DNA of 64,000 nucleotides, from positions 1 to 64,000 of the forward strand of contig CABRZR010000009.1 in the NCBI GenBank assembly GCA_902475535.1, in the 5' to 3' direction. The notes beneath the pieces are model-generated. The model did no database searches. It was not told the DNA's origin and worked only from the letters and a program-made list of their open reading frames with translations. Shown one piece after another: positions 36,100-43,311 of this stretch. Source of the DNA: QAMH01 sp900556425 (GTDB taxonomy: Bacteria; Actinomycetota; Coriobacteriia; Coriobacteriales; QAMH01). How positions within the stretch are numbered: position 1 is the stretch's first letter; every line of letters begins with the position of its first letter. Position numbers and translations under genes: made by a program.

Positions 36100-38484
36100 A
36101 TGGCTGGAACTTACAGCAAAGAGTGGCGAGTTACACGCGAGGATGGCACTGTAGCTACCCGCAGCAACACCTGGTCTCCCCCGGGATCTCACCCGGTAGG
36201 ATATGGCGTTAAGGTTATCACCGATGGCGGCCGTCTTATCCGCATCGAGGGTGACGACGACAACCCCATTACGCAGGGTCGCGTCAACGCCATGAACCTT
36301 GCTCTGCGCGAGTACACCTACAGCCCCGACCGCGTCATCTATCCCATGAAGCGCGCCTATGAGGATCGCGGTAAGATGAAGTGGGAGCGCACCACGTGGG
36401 ACGAGGCTCTCGACACGATTTGCGAGAAGGTCCGCTACTACCAGACCACGTATGGTCCCGAGTCCATCGTCTGCTTTGGTGGCACCGGCCGTGAGGCTTG
36501 CATTTTCTACTATGCACTGACGTTCTCCGTCCTGCAGTCGCCCAACTGCTGCTACACGCAGTCCGGCTGGTCCTGCTATGGCCCGCGCTGCTCGATCGCT
36601 GACTACGTCCTGGGTGCTGGCTACCCCGAGCTCGACTATGCAGGCCACCTGCCTGGTCGTTTCGAGGATCCCGCGTACAAGCTCTCCAAGTGGGTTGTCG
36701 TTTGGGGTAAGGAGCCGCTGCCCTCCAATGGTGACGGTTTCTTCGGTCACGTCCTCGTTGACATGATGAAGCTTGGCACGCACCTGATTTCCATTGACCC
36801 CCGCATCACCTGGCCGGGTTCGCGCAATGGCAACATCAACGTCCAGCTCCGTCCGCAGACCGACACCTGCATGGCTCTCGGCATCATGAACCTCATGTTC
36901 CAGAACGATGAGTATGATCATGAGTTCGTGGAGCAGTGGATCTACGGCCTCGACGAGCTCAAGGCTCGCGCCGCCGAGTATCCCGTCGAGAAGGTCGCCG
37001 AGATCACCACGGTCGACGTTGCCACGATTGAGCGCGTCGCTCACATCCTCGGCACCGAGCGTCCCATCGGTTGGGCTTGGGGTCTGGCATTCGACCAGAA
37101 CAAGAACGGCGTTCAGCTGTCCCAGGCGATGATTCTTCTCGCTGCCATGACTGGTTCCATCGATACCCCGGGTGGTCTGACCCTCGGTCCCCCGTCCGCT
37201 CTCCTCGGCAAGTGGCGTATGGAGCAGCGCGGCGCTATGACCGACGAGGTCTGGTCGCTTCGTATCGGTGCTGCCGAGTGGCCTGGTCTGTCCACTGGTA
37301 TGGCTACCACTCAGCCGGACGAGACCCTGAACACCATGGAGTCGCACAAGCCGTATCAGCTCCGCATGGCTTGGTTCAACAGCTCCAACTTCCTGGCGCC
37401 CACCTGCTCGGCTCAGCCCAAGCGTTGGCATGACGCTCTGTGCGAGAGCATCGAGTTCTGCGTCATCCAGGACCTCTTCCTGACCCCGACCGCTATGGCC
37501 GTGGGCGATTACTTCCTGCCGATGTCCACCTGGGCTGAGCATGATGGTATCTGCCTCACGCACTATGGCCGCAACACCGTCTTCATGGGCCCGATGAACA
37601 AGGCCCTGCAGGTTGGCGAGTGCATGTCCGACGTCGAGATCTGCCTCGTCTTCGGCCAGCGCCTCAACCCGACGTGGTGGCCGTGGTACAAGCCGGCCGG
37701 CGACACGCTCGACGTCTCCACGCTCGAGCACAGCGAGTACGCTCCTATGCTGCTTGGCAAGGATCGTGGCCTGCTCGACCGCGACGCTCTGGAGAAGGCA
37801 GTCGTCCAGTTCTACAGTGATCAGCTGGCAGAGCTCGGCATGACCTTCGACGAGTTCCGCGAGGAGGGCATCTATCAGCCGGGCGCCCATGGCTTCGAGT
37901 ACGAGAAGTACGCCAAGGGCATGCTCCGCTTCGACGGCGAGCCGGGCTTCAACACCATTACTGGTCAGATCGAGGCCTACTCGATTCTGTACGAGTCCTG
38001 GGGCGAGGATCCGCTGCCGTACTACGAGGAGCCCAACTACTCGCAGTTCAGCAAGCCTGAGTTCGCTGGTCAGTATCCGCTGATCACCACCTCTGGTTCG
38101 CGTCGCTACAGCTCCTTCCATTCGGAGCATCGTCAGGTTCCGTCCCTGCGCCAGATCGATCCGTGGCCGTGGGTCCAGATCAACCCCGAGACTGCTGCCG
38201 AGTACGGCATCACCAAGGGCGACTGGGTCGAGGTCTACAACATGTTCGGTTCTGCTCGCTTCAAGGCAGAGATCACCTTCTGCATGAAGCCCGGTATCAT
38301 CAACTGCGCTCATGGCTGGTGGTTCCCCGAGCAGGACGGCGAGGAGCCCAACCTGTTCGGCGTTTGGAAGTCCAACTTCAACAGCCTCGTTCCGCACATG
38401 AACATCGGTAAGCTTGGCTTCGGTGCTCCCTACAAGGGCGTTATGTGCAACATGAGGCGTGTCCGCGGCCTGAACCAGGATTAA
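36100..38484 (+). CDS. molybdopterin oxidoreductase-family catalytic subunit lacking Fe-S ligands
   Basis: A 794-residue cytoplasmic DMSO-reductase-family subunit without Tat signal. Family landmarks are present: RVIYPMKRAYEDRGK, WERTTWDEALD, SGWSCYGPRC with Cys159 at the metal-ligand position (aligned with the Sec of formate dehydrogenase H), SIDPRITW, TDTCMALGIMNLMF and the C-terminal dinucleotide-binding part to HGWWFPEQ. In relatives as I recall them, cysteines flank WSPPG...VGCG and GxLCxRCL. Here those positions are Asn23, Tyr35, Asn63 and Asn66, so no N-terminal [4Fe-4S] cluster can form. Closest functional analogues are non-redox enzymes such as pyrogallol transhydroxylase. AAGGAG precedes the ATG and codon bias resembles dnaK. 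The substrate is unknown. Confidence 0.9.
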   Translation: MAGTYSKEWRVTREDGTVATRSNTWSPPGSHPVGYGVKVITDGGRLIRIEGDDDNPITQGRVNAMNLALREYTYSPDRVIYPMKRAYEDRGKMKWERTTWDEALDTICEKVRYYQTTYGPESIVCFGGTGREACIFYYALTFSVLQSPNCCYTQSGWSCYGPRCSIADYVLGAGYPELDYAGHLPGRFEDPAYKLSKWVVVWGKEPLPSNGDGFFGHVLVDMMKLGTHLISIDPRITWPGSRNGNINVQLRPQTDTCMALGIMNLMFQNDEYDHEFVEQWIYGLDELKARAAEYPVEKVAEITTVDVATIERVAHILGTERPIGWAWGLAFDQNKNGVQLSQAMILLAAMTGSIDTPGGLTLGPPSALLGKWRMEQRGAMTDEVWSLRIGAAEWPGLSTGMATTQPDETLNTMESHKPYQLRMAWFNSSNFLAPTCSAQPKRWHDALCESIEFCVIQDLFLTPTAMAVGDYFLPMSTWAEHDGICLTHYGRNTVFMGPMNKALQVGECMSDVEICLVFGQRLNPTWWPWYKPAGDTLDVSTLEHSEYAPMLLGKDRGLLDRDALEKAVVQFYSDQLAELGMTFDEFREEGIYQPGAHGFEYEKYAKGMLRFDGEPGFNTITGQIEAYSILYESWGEDPLPYYEEPNYSQFSKPEFAGQYPLITTSGSRRYSSFHSEHRQVPSLRQIDPWPWVQINPETAAEYGITKGDWVEVYNMFGSARFKAEITFCMKPGIINCAHGWWFPEQDGEEPNLFGVWKSNFNSLVPHMNIGKLGFGAPYKGVMCNMRRVRGLNQD

Positions 38485-38504
38485 TAAGAAAGGAAGTTAC
38501 TTAA

Positions 38505-38864
38505 ATGGCAGATCAGAAGTACGCACTGCTGGTTGACTACACCTTCTTCTCTGGCAACCACGCCGCAGAAATCGCCTGCAAGGAAGAGCTCGGTCTTCCC
38601 CTTGATCAGTTTGCTATCAAGGAAGTCGAAGTCGGCCCGTTCAAGGTCGGCGAGGGCAACGACGGTGACGATTGGGAGTGGATCTACCTTCCCATTCCGA
38701 CCTGCATCTTCTCGCAGCACTGGGGCACCGGCGGCGACAAGGCCGGCCAGCGTCCCCTGGCAGTCCAGGTGGAAGAGTCGCACTCCATGTATTACGGCAC
38801 GCTCGATGAGATGATTGCCAAGATGAAGGAGTTTGACCGCCCGATGTGTCTGTTCCAGCTCTAA
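38505..38864 (+). CDS. ferredoxin-like small subunit that has lost its Fe-S cysteines
   Basis: A 119-residue partner subunit 20 bp downstream. Its frame YALLVDYTFFSGNHAAEIAC matches the usual YALVIDYxxCxGCHxCExAC start of the Fe-S subunits of these enzymes, but the ligands read Phe15, Asn18, Ala21, with only Cys25 kept. The second motif region, which normally has CxxC...CxxxC before MYYG, reads Gln71, Gly74, Ala86 and Glu90. Seven of eight cluster ligands are therefore gone while the fold-defining residues (KEELGLPLDQFAIK, VGPFKVG, MYYGTLDEM) remain. It probably keeps a structural role. AAAGGAAG precedes the ATG. Confidence 0.85.
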   Translation: MADQKYALLVDYTFFSGNHAAEIACKEELGLPLDQFAIKEVEVGPFKVGEGNDGDDWEWIYLPIPTCIFSQHWGTGGDKAGQRPLAVQVEESHSMYYGTLDEMIAKMKEFDRPMCLFQL

Positions 38865-38886
38865 TTAGAGCCTGGATAAGCTAGAA

Positions 38887-38918
38887 TAGGCCTGGCCGGT
38901 TACGGCTGGCCAGGCCTA
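38887..38918. terminator. stem-loop between the small subunit and the third gene
   Basis: TAGGCCTGGCC (38887-38897) and GGCCAGGCCTA (38908-38918) form a perfect 11-bp stem with a 10-nt loop. No T-run follows, so partial termination or 3'-end protection of the two-subunit mRNA is more likely than a full stop. The third gene follows 35 bp later. Confidence 0.6.
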
Positions 38919-38952
38919 GAATTAGATTACAGACGATTAGGAGGAAACCCAT

Positions 38953-39228
38953 ATGACACCTGAAGAGTTCTTGGCTCTCGATGCCCCTGAGGCCGCTGAA
39001 ATCCTCAACAAGCTCGTTGCCGAAGGCAAGAGCAAGGATGAGGCCATGGCCGAAGAGGGTGTTTCGCAGGCTGATCTCATGAAGGCTCAGATCTTCTGGG
39101 TAAAGGATAAGTTCATCGCCCGCGCTTGGGGTGGCTACACCTCCACGAAGCGCACTGGCAATGAGGCTGGCGACAGCATCGAAGGCGTTGGCGGCAGCGA
39201 TCCTTCCAAGGGTTACGCTGGCATTTAG
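38953..39228 (+). CDS. small third gene of the molybdoenzyme operon
   Basis: A 91-residue protein with no recognised family. The first half is helical and reads like a helix-turn-helix (ILNKLVAEGKSKDEAMAEEG, then VSQADLMKAQIFWVKDKF). The second half is Gly-rich and polar (GGYTSTKRTGNEAGDS). There is no cysteine and no TM. TTAGGAGGAAA precedes the ATG, and codon use is as biased as in the two subunits. It could be a third subunit, a maturation factor or a small regulator. It is followed by a good terminator, so the operon appears to end here. Confidence 0.75.
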   Translation: MTPEEFLALDAPEAAEILNKLVAEGKSKDEAMAEEGVSQADLMKAQIFWVKDKFIARAWGGYTSTKRTGNEAGDSIEGVGGSDPSKGYAGI

Positions 39229-39248
39229 CATTTCGCCATCAAACCTGT

Positions 39249-39282
39249 AAGGGCCCGATATCTAACCGTATCGGGCCCTTTC
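39249..39282 (+). terminator. terminator of the molybdoenzyme operon
   Basis: AAGGGCCCGATA (39249-39260) pairs perfectly with TATCGGGCCCTT (39269-39280) across an 8-nt loop and is followed by TTC. Confidence 0.85.
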
Positions 39283-39344
39283 AGTATTCATGGACGCGTG
39301 CCGCGTTATACTACCGGCATTGCGCCAATTCTAGGAGGGCATAC

Positions 39345-39680
39345 ATGTCAACTGAAGCAGAGATCATTGCAGAGATCGAGGAGCTTGGTCGTTTGACCGA
39401 GGAGCAGGAGGACATCCTGTATAACATCGCATTGCGTCAGGAGGAGCTTGGCCGCCAGCCAACCATCTTGCTGCGCGAGAAGGTGGACGGCTCTCCCATC
39501 TACCAGCCTATGATCGACCGCGAGGTTCTTACCTATCAGCTGTATAACCATGGCGGCGCCGGCTCGCACGAGGTCGTGAACCTCATCGTCACGCTCAAGG
39601 GCATGCGCTACGTCATTCTTCACTCCGACGAGCTTTCCCTGCGCAGGAAGGTCGATCCTGCGGGCAATTACCGCGACTAA
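39345..39680 (+). CDS. hypothetical protein, 111 residues
   Basis: A soluble protein with a helical, Glu-rich N-terminus (AEIIAEIEELGRLTEEQEDI) and an alpha/beta C-terminal part (EVVNLIVTLKGMRYVILHSDE). No family is recognised and there are no cysteines. CTAGGAGGG precedes the ATG and a TATACT lies about 40 bp upstream (after GCGTTATACT), so it has its own promoter. It ends 34 bp before the trigger factor gene and may be co-transcribed with it. Confidence 0.75.
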   Translation: MSTEAEIIAEIEELGRLTEEQEDILYNIALRQEELGRQPTILLREKVDGSPIYQPMIDREVLTYQLYNHGGAGSHEVVNLIVTLKGMRYVILHSDELSLRRKVDPAGNYRD

Positions 39681-39714
39681 CTCGCGCTGTTCCATATACG
39701 TTTGGGGAGACAAG

Positions 39715-41016
39715 TTGGAAATCACAGATATCACACGCGAGTCCGATGATGCGGTGCAGGAGATGGTCGTGACCATGACCGCAAGCGCGGACGAGGTCAA
39801 TACCTACATCGACAAGGCATTCAAGGAGCTTGCCAAGAACGAAATCCCGGGATTTCGCAAGGGCAAGGCTCCGCGCGAAGTTATCGAGCGCGAAGCAGGC
39901 GGCCACGATATGGTATTCGCCCGTATTGCCGAGGACATTGTTAACGGCGAGGCGCCTGCCTTGCTCGACGATGCCGACGTGCTTTTCATCGGTGACCCGC
40001 AGTTCAACCTCGAGAAGATTCCCGCCGAGAACCAGCCCTTTACCTTCACGATATCGGGTCCGGTTCCACCAGAGGGTACGCTCTCGAGTTATGACGAGGT
40101 CTCGATCGAAATGCCGCCCAACGAGGCAACCGAGGCAGAAATCGAAACTCAGATCGACGAGCTGCTGAGCGTCTACTACAACTACGATGTCATCGATGAC
40201 CCGGACTACGAGGTCGAAGATGGGGACTACGTCACCGTCAGAATGACCATCATGAACGATGGCGCTGTCATCCCGGGCCTCAACGATGTCGAGCGCATGC
40301 TCAGCATCGGTGGCGGCTCCATGCCCGAGAGCTTCGATGAGCACGTTATCGGCAGCAAGATTGGCTACACGCTCGACTTCGATTTTGACGCGAAGGGCCA
40401 GGAGGAGCGCCCGGAACTTGGCGATGGTAACTTGCATGCCAATGTCGAGGTCAAGCAGATTCGCAAACGCGTTCTGCCGGAGCTTGACGAGGAGTTTCTC
40501 GCCAAGATTGGTGCCACGAGCCTTGATGACCTGCACGACCAGATGAAGATGACCATCAACATGCAGAAGGACCGTGAGCTGCCCAAGCTGCTCGAGCAGA
40601 AGGTCGTAGACGCCCTCATCGAGCGCTTCGAGGGTGAGGTTCCCGAGTACTACGTCGATTTCATGCGCGACAACGTGAGTCGCGAACTCATGCAACGGCT
40701 TCAGAAGGAGGGCACTGGTCTGCAGGACTGGATGCTCAAGAACAACGTCGAGGCAGAGAAGATGCAGGAAGAGGTCAACCAGGAGTCCATCGATCGCGCC
40801 AAGCGCGACATGGCGCTCGAGGCCCTCTTCAAGGAGAAGGGCTGGGAGGTTACCGACGAGGACATCGCTCGGGAGCTTTCCGGGGTCGATGACGCGGAGG
40901 CCCAGATCGCCGAGCTCAAGGAGGCTCACCGCATGGCGGACCTGCGCAAGATGTGCCGCCAGTCCATGGCTGCCCGCTGGCTTGCCAAGACGGCCGACAT
41001 CACGGTTGTCGAATAG
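39715..41016 (+). CDS. tig: trigger factor
   Basis: A 433-residue ribosome-associated chaperone and peptidyl-prolyl isomerase. The N-terminal ribosome-binding domain has the signature IPGFRKGKAPREVI (about 43-56). A diverged FKBP-like domain (about 155-240, EDGDYVTVRM, VIPGLNDVERML) and the C-terminal SurA-like helical chaperone domain follow. The TTG start is chosen because GGGGAG lies before it and MEITDITRES is the usual N-terminal position. A strong terminator follows. Confidence 0.93.
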   Translation: MEITDITRESDDAVQEMVVTMTASADEVNTYIDKAFKELAKNEIPGFRKGKAPREVIEREAGGHDMVFARIAEDIVNGEAPALLDDADVLFIGDPQFNLEKIPAENQPFTFTISGPVPPEGTLSSYDEVSIEMPPNEATEAEIETQIDELLSVYYNYDVIDDPDYEVEDGDYVTVRMTIMNDGAVIPGLNDVERMLSIGGGSMPESFDEHVIGSKIGYTLDFDFDAKGQEERPELGDGNLHANVEVKQIRKRVLPELDEEFLAKIGATSLDDLHDQMKMTINMQKDRELPKLLEQKVVDALIERFEGEVPEYYVDFMRDNVSRELMQRLQKEGTGLQDWMLKNNVEAEKMQEEVNQESIDRAKRDMALEALFKEKGWEVTDEDIARELSGVDDAEAQIAELKEAHRMADLRKMCRQSMAARWLAKTADITVVE

Positions 41017-41045
41017 TTCTTCGCTTCGTAAGCACGCTAACGAAG

Positions 41046-41075
41046 GAGGCCCGCATAAGCGGGCCTCTCTTTTTT
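41046..41075 (+). terminator. rho-independent terminator after tig
   Basis: GAGGCCCGC (41046-41054) pairs with GCGGGCCTC (41059-41067) across ATAA and is followed by TCTTTTTT. Confidence 0.93.
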
Positions 41076-41257
41076 CGTTTCGAGCGGAGCGAAGCGTCCC
41101 CTGTCATTTCGAGCGGAGCGAAGCGTCCCCTGTCATTTCGAGCGGAGCGAAGCGAAGTCGAGAAATCTCACCGGCTTTGGGAGATCTCTCCGCTCCGGCG
41201 CTGCGTGCCTTCGGTCGAGATGACAATGAAAAGGTGCTGTGCCTTCGGTCGAGATGA
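41076..41257. repeat. dispersed TGTCATTTCGAGCGGAG repeat, copy 2 (clustered)
   Basis: Three direct units of CATTTCGAGCGGAGCGAAGCG, split as TTTCGAGCGGAGCGAAGCG, lie in a row, followed by GTCGAGAAATCTC. An inverted end (GGTCGAGATGACAATG, then GGTCGAGATGA) lies further on, so the whole can fold back on itself. It is the longest array of this family in the window and separates tig from the convergent trigger-factor-like gene. Confidence 0.8.
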
Positions 41258-41265
41258 TTAGCTCG

Positions 41266-42042
41266 TTACAGCGAGATGAAGCTGTCGGGGAACTGCTTGT
41301 TGGCGTCAAGGACGTCCTTGCTCGTATCACCGTAGCGCATCCATTCCTTGTCATCCGGCGTGCGCTTGATCATGGCGTTTTCCATGACGTCGCGTAGGGC
41401 CTTAGCCTTGAGCGCGTACTCTTCCATCTGGGGCATTCTTCCCTCGAGCTCGATCTGGCGGCGCTTGTAGGCCTTGTCCTGTACGGAATCGCCCGGAATG
41501 ATCTCGTAGAAGTCCTCGGCTGAGAGCGTGTAGTTCGCATGGTCTGCCCAAGCGGCGAGCGCCGAGTCCTCCTTGAGGCTTTCGATGGTGTTCTCGCGCA
41601 CCTCGGCATCGAGCTGCTCTTCGGAGATGCCGCGCTGCTCGCAGTAGTCCTTCTTCTGCAGGCCGTTCATGCGGAGCATTTCCTCGAGACGATATGCCGA
41701 TGCGTAAAGCGCTTCCTCGACGAGATCTTGCGGCAGGTCCTCGACGAGGCGCGTGGCAAGCTCGCGGCAGATGACGTTTTGATCGGCAAGCTGCTGGACC
41801 TCGACGTTGTCCTTGTACATGTTGTAGCGGATGAAGATGAGGAGCTCCTCGACGGTGTTGAGATCCTCGACGTGCTTTGCAATCCACTGATCGTTGAGTT
41901 TGGGCGTTTCGCCCTCTTTGCAGACGTTGAGCTCGAGCCAGCGAAGGGCAGTCTTGCGAACGGCTTCCTCCGGAATCCTGACCTCCTCGGCAACGACGTA
42001 GACGGGGTCGTACGAAGTCAGGGTGTAACGCTGATTAGCCAT
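41266..42042 (-). CDS. trigger-factor-like chaperone domain protein
   Basis: A 258-residue soluble protein. Its middle segment (LPQDLVEEALYASAYRLEEML, LQKKDYCEQRGISEEQLDAEV, ENTIESLKEDSALAAWADH) follows the pattern of the trigger factor C-terminal domain (VPxxLVEEE...QYLxxxGxTEEQLxxEFRExA...). The ribosome-binding GFRKGKAP segment and the FKBP domain are absent. It faces tig across a repeat array. The start is the ATG of MANQRYTLTS with GAGGATCC before it and TATAAT further upstream; the open frame above it has no support. It may be a ribosome-free holdase or a small-subunit partner; inference only. Confidence 0.7.
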   Translation of the reverse strand: MANQRYTLTSYDPVYVVAEEVRIPEEAVRKTALRWLELNVCKEGETPKLNDQWIAKHVEDLNTVEELLIFIRYNMYKDNVEVQQLADQNVICRELATRLVEDLPQDLVEEALYASAYRLEEMLRMNGLQKKDYCEQRGISEEQLDAEVRENTIESLKEDSALAAWADHANYTLSAEDFYEIIPGDSVQDKAYKRRQIELEGRMPQMEEYALKAKALRDVMENAMIKRTPDDKEWMRYGDTSKDVLDANKQFPDSFISL

Positions 42043-42120
42043 GATGGATCCTCTGTGATGTCGAAATGTATAACAGCCCATGATTATACTGTATTGACCG
42101 CGACGAAAGTAGGAGCACGC

Positions 42121-42558
42121 ATGGGAATAACCGTCATAGCCGTAGGCAAGCTCAAGGAACGCTTCTGGAAGGATTCGGTTGCGGAATACGCGAAGCGCCT
42201 CGGTGGCTACACCAAGCTGCGCATCGTCGAGATTCCCGATAGAGGCATCGACTTCGAGAGCGACGAGATTATTCGGGCAGCAGGCGATGCGCACCTCATA
42301 CTGCTTGCGATCAAGGGCACGCAACGTCCGAGCGAGGGCATCGCACAGCGTCTCGATGAGCTGATGACGCATGGGACGAGCGATATCGCGTTTTGCATTG
42401 GCGGTTCTGATGGCGTGAATGAATCAGTCTACGAGCGCGCTGACGAAACGCTCTCGTTCGGCCAGATCACGCTGCCGCACAACCTTGCGCGTGTTGTGTT
42501 GCTTGAGCAGATATACCGAGCCTTCAAGATCATGCGCGGCGAGCCCTACCATAAGTGA
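42121..42558 (+). CDS. rlmH: 23S rRNA pseudouridine-1915 N3-methyltransferase RlmH
   Basis: A 145-residue SPOUT methyltransferase. The N-terminal ITVIAVGKLKERFWKDSVAEYAKRL, the SAM-binding FCIGGSDGVNESV and the C-terminal knot LPHNLARVVLLEQIYRAFKI-MRGEPYHK are all diagnostic. GTAGGAG precedes the ATG. It is divergent from the trigger-factor-like gene, with TATACT and TATAAT boxes overlapping between them. Confidence 0.96.
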   Translation: MGITVIAVGKLKERFWKDSVAEYAKRLGGYTKLRIVEIPDRGIDFESDEIIRAAGDAHLILLAIKGTQRPSEGIAQRLDELMTHGTSDIAFCIGGSDGVNESVYERADETLSFGQITLPHNLARVVLLEQIYRAFKIMRGEPYHK

Positions 42559-42563
42559 CGATA

Positions 42564-42592
42564 AGACAAATGTCGCCGGGGCACTTTTGTCT
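42564..42592. repeat. hairpin repeat GACAAATGTCGCC...GGCACTTTTGTCT, copy 1
   Basis: An imperfect hairpin whose ends (AGACAAA / TTTTGTCT) pair around a GC-rich centre. The 28-bp core is identical at 48292-48319, and both copies are preceded by TGACGAT. It may terminate rlmH transcription. Confidence 0.8.
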
Positions 42593-42600
42593 GCTAGCGG

Positions 42601-42635
42601 TGGAAATGGAGGGATTCGAACCCTCGGTCCCGCCG
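42601..42635 (-). tRNA. 3'-end fragment of a tRNA gene, possible attachment site
   Basis: On the minus strand the sequence ends with a T arm (GAGGG-TTCGAAT-CCCTC), the acceptor strand CATTTCC, a discriminator A and CC. No matching 5' half (GGAAATG) occurs within tRNA distance. It differs from the 3' part of the complete tRNA-Ala at 48571 at about five positions. Such fragments are typical of integration at tRNA genes. Not functional as a tRNA. Confidence 0.45.
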
Positions 42636-42640
42636 TTCCG

Positions 42641-43198
42641 TCAAGCTTTCTCGAGAGCGCGTAGGCCTCCCTCGATGAAGACGTCTATGGCGCGGCGAAT
42701 ACGCGGCCAGTCATCTCGCTGCGCGAATTCGGAGCTGGCAATCGCGTGGCATCCGCTCATCTGGAAGAGCCTGACGGCACGCATGACCACAGGGTCGATG
42801 CCCCTCGTCGCCGCATCTGTCTTCGCGTCGGGATCCTCCCAGGCAAACGCCATCACGGACGGAAAGAAGCGGGCTTCGCGCACCACACCCGCAAGCTTCT
42901 TTTCGGAGCGCACGCGTTCGCAGTAACGGGGCTTTTCGTGCATGGCGCATTCCGGGTTCTCACATGAAAAGCGCTCCCCAAAGGAAAGAACGTTGTCCAT
43001 GACCTCGCCTACGAGCTCGTCGAAGACATCGCCTACATTGTCGTAATGGACGTAAAAGGTTGCCCTGCTAACCTTTGCCTTGCGGGAAAGCTCGCTTACG
43101 CTTATGTCCGTGAGGCTCTTGGTCTGCAGAAGGTCTGCCAGCGCGTCTCGTATGCGCCGCTCGCAGTTTCTGAATCTCGCATCTTCGGTGTTTGTCAC
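42641..43198 (-). CDS. TetR-family transcriptional regulator
   Basis: A 185-residue TetR repressor. The N-terminal HTH is typical (RRIRDALADLLQTKSLTDISVSELSRKAKVSRATFYVHYDN region, about residues 14-55). The ligand domain is unusually Cys-rich near its start (SCENPECAMHEKPRYC, four Cys), suggesting metal or redox sensing, though this is inference. The GTG start follows GGAGAAAG; the upstream open frame is disregarded. It is divergent from the DUF262 pair, and a strong palindrome lies between them. Confidence 0.88.
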   Translation of the reverse strand: MTNTEDARFRNCERRIRDALADLLQTKSLTDISVSELSRKAKVSRATFYVHYDNVGDVFDELVGEVMDNVLSFGERFSCENPECAMHEKPRYCERVRSEKKLAGVVREARFFPSVMAFAWEDPDAKTDAATRGIDPVVMRAVRLFQMSGCHAIASSEFAQRDDWPRIRRAIDVFIEGGLRALEKA

Positions 43199-43222
43199 GG
43201 TCTTTCTCCGGTTTCCTGAAGT

Positions 43223-43243
43223 TATCGTACAACATGTACGATA
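43223..43243. promoter_or_regulatory. TetR-type operator
   Basis: TATCGTAC and GTACGATA are perfect 8-bp complements around a 5-bp spacer (AACAT), in the short gap between the tetR start and the DUF262 operon. Size and position fit a TetR dimer site controlling both directions. Confidence 0.8.
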
Positions 43244-43311
43244 TTGTAAAGCAAGCAGAGACCTTATCTTCCAAAATGGATACAACGGAATATCAGAGAG
43301 CGAGGTACCCC

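Noticed and set aside
36058..38397. A 779-residue frame antisense to the molybdoenzyme gene
   Set aside because: A mirror frame created by biased third positions; no motifs and no ribosome-binding site.
38505..38864. Reading the small subunit as a degraded pseudogene
   Set aside because: The frame, ribosome-binding site, codon bias and all non-cysteine family residues are intact; only cluster ligands have changed, and they changed in both subunits.
42601..42635. A complete tRNA gene
   Set aside because: T arm and acceptor 3' strand are present but no matching 5' acceptor strand, D arm or anticodon arm can be folded.
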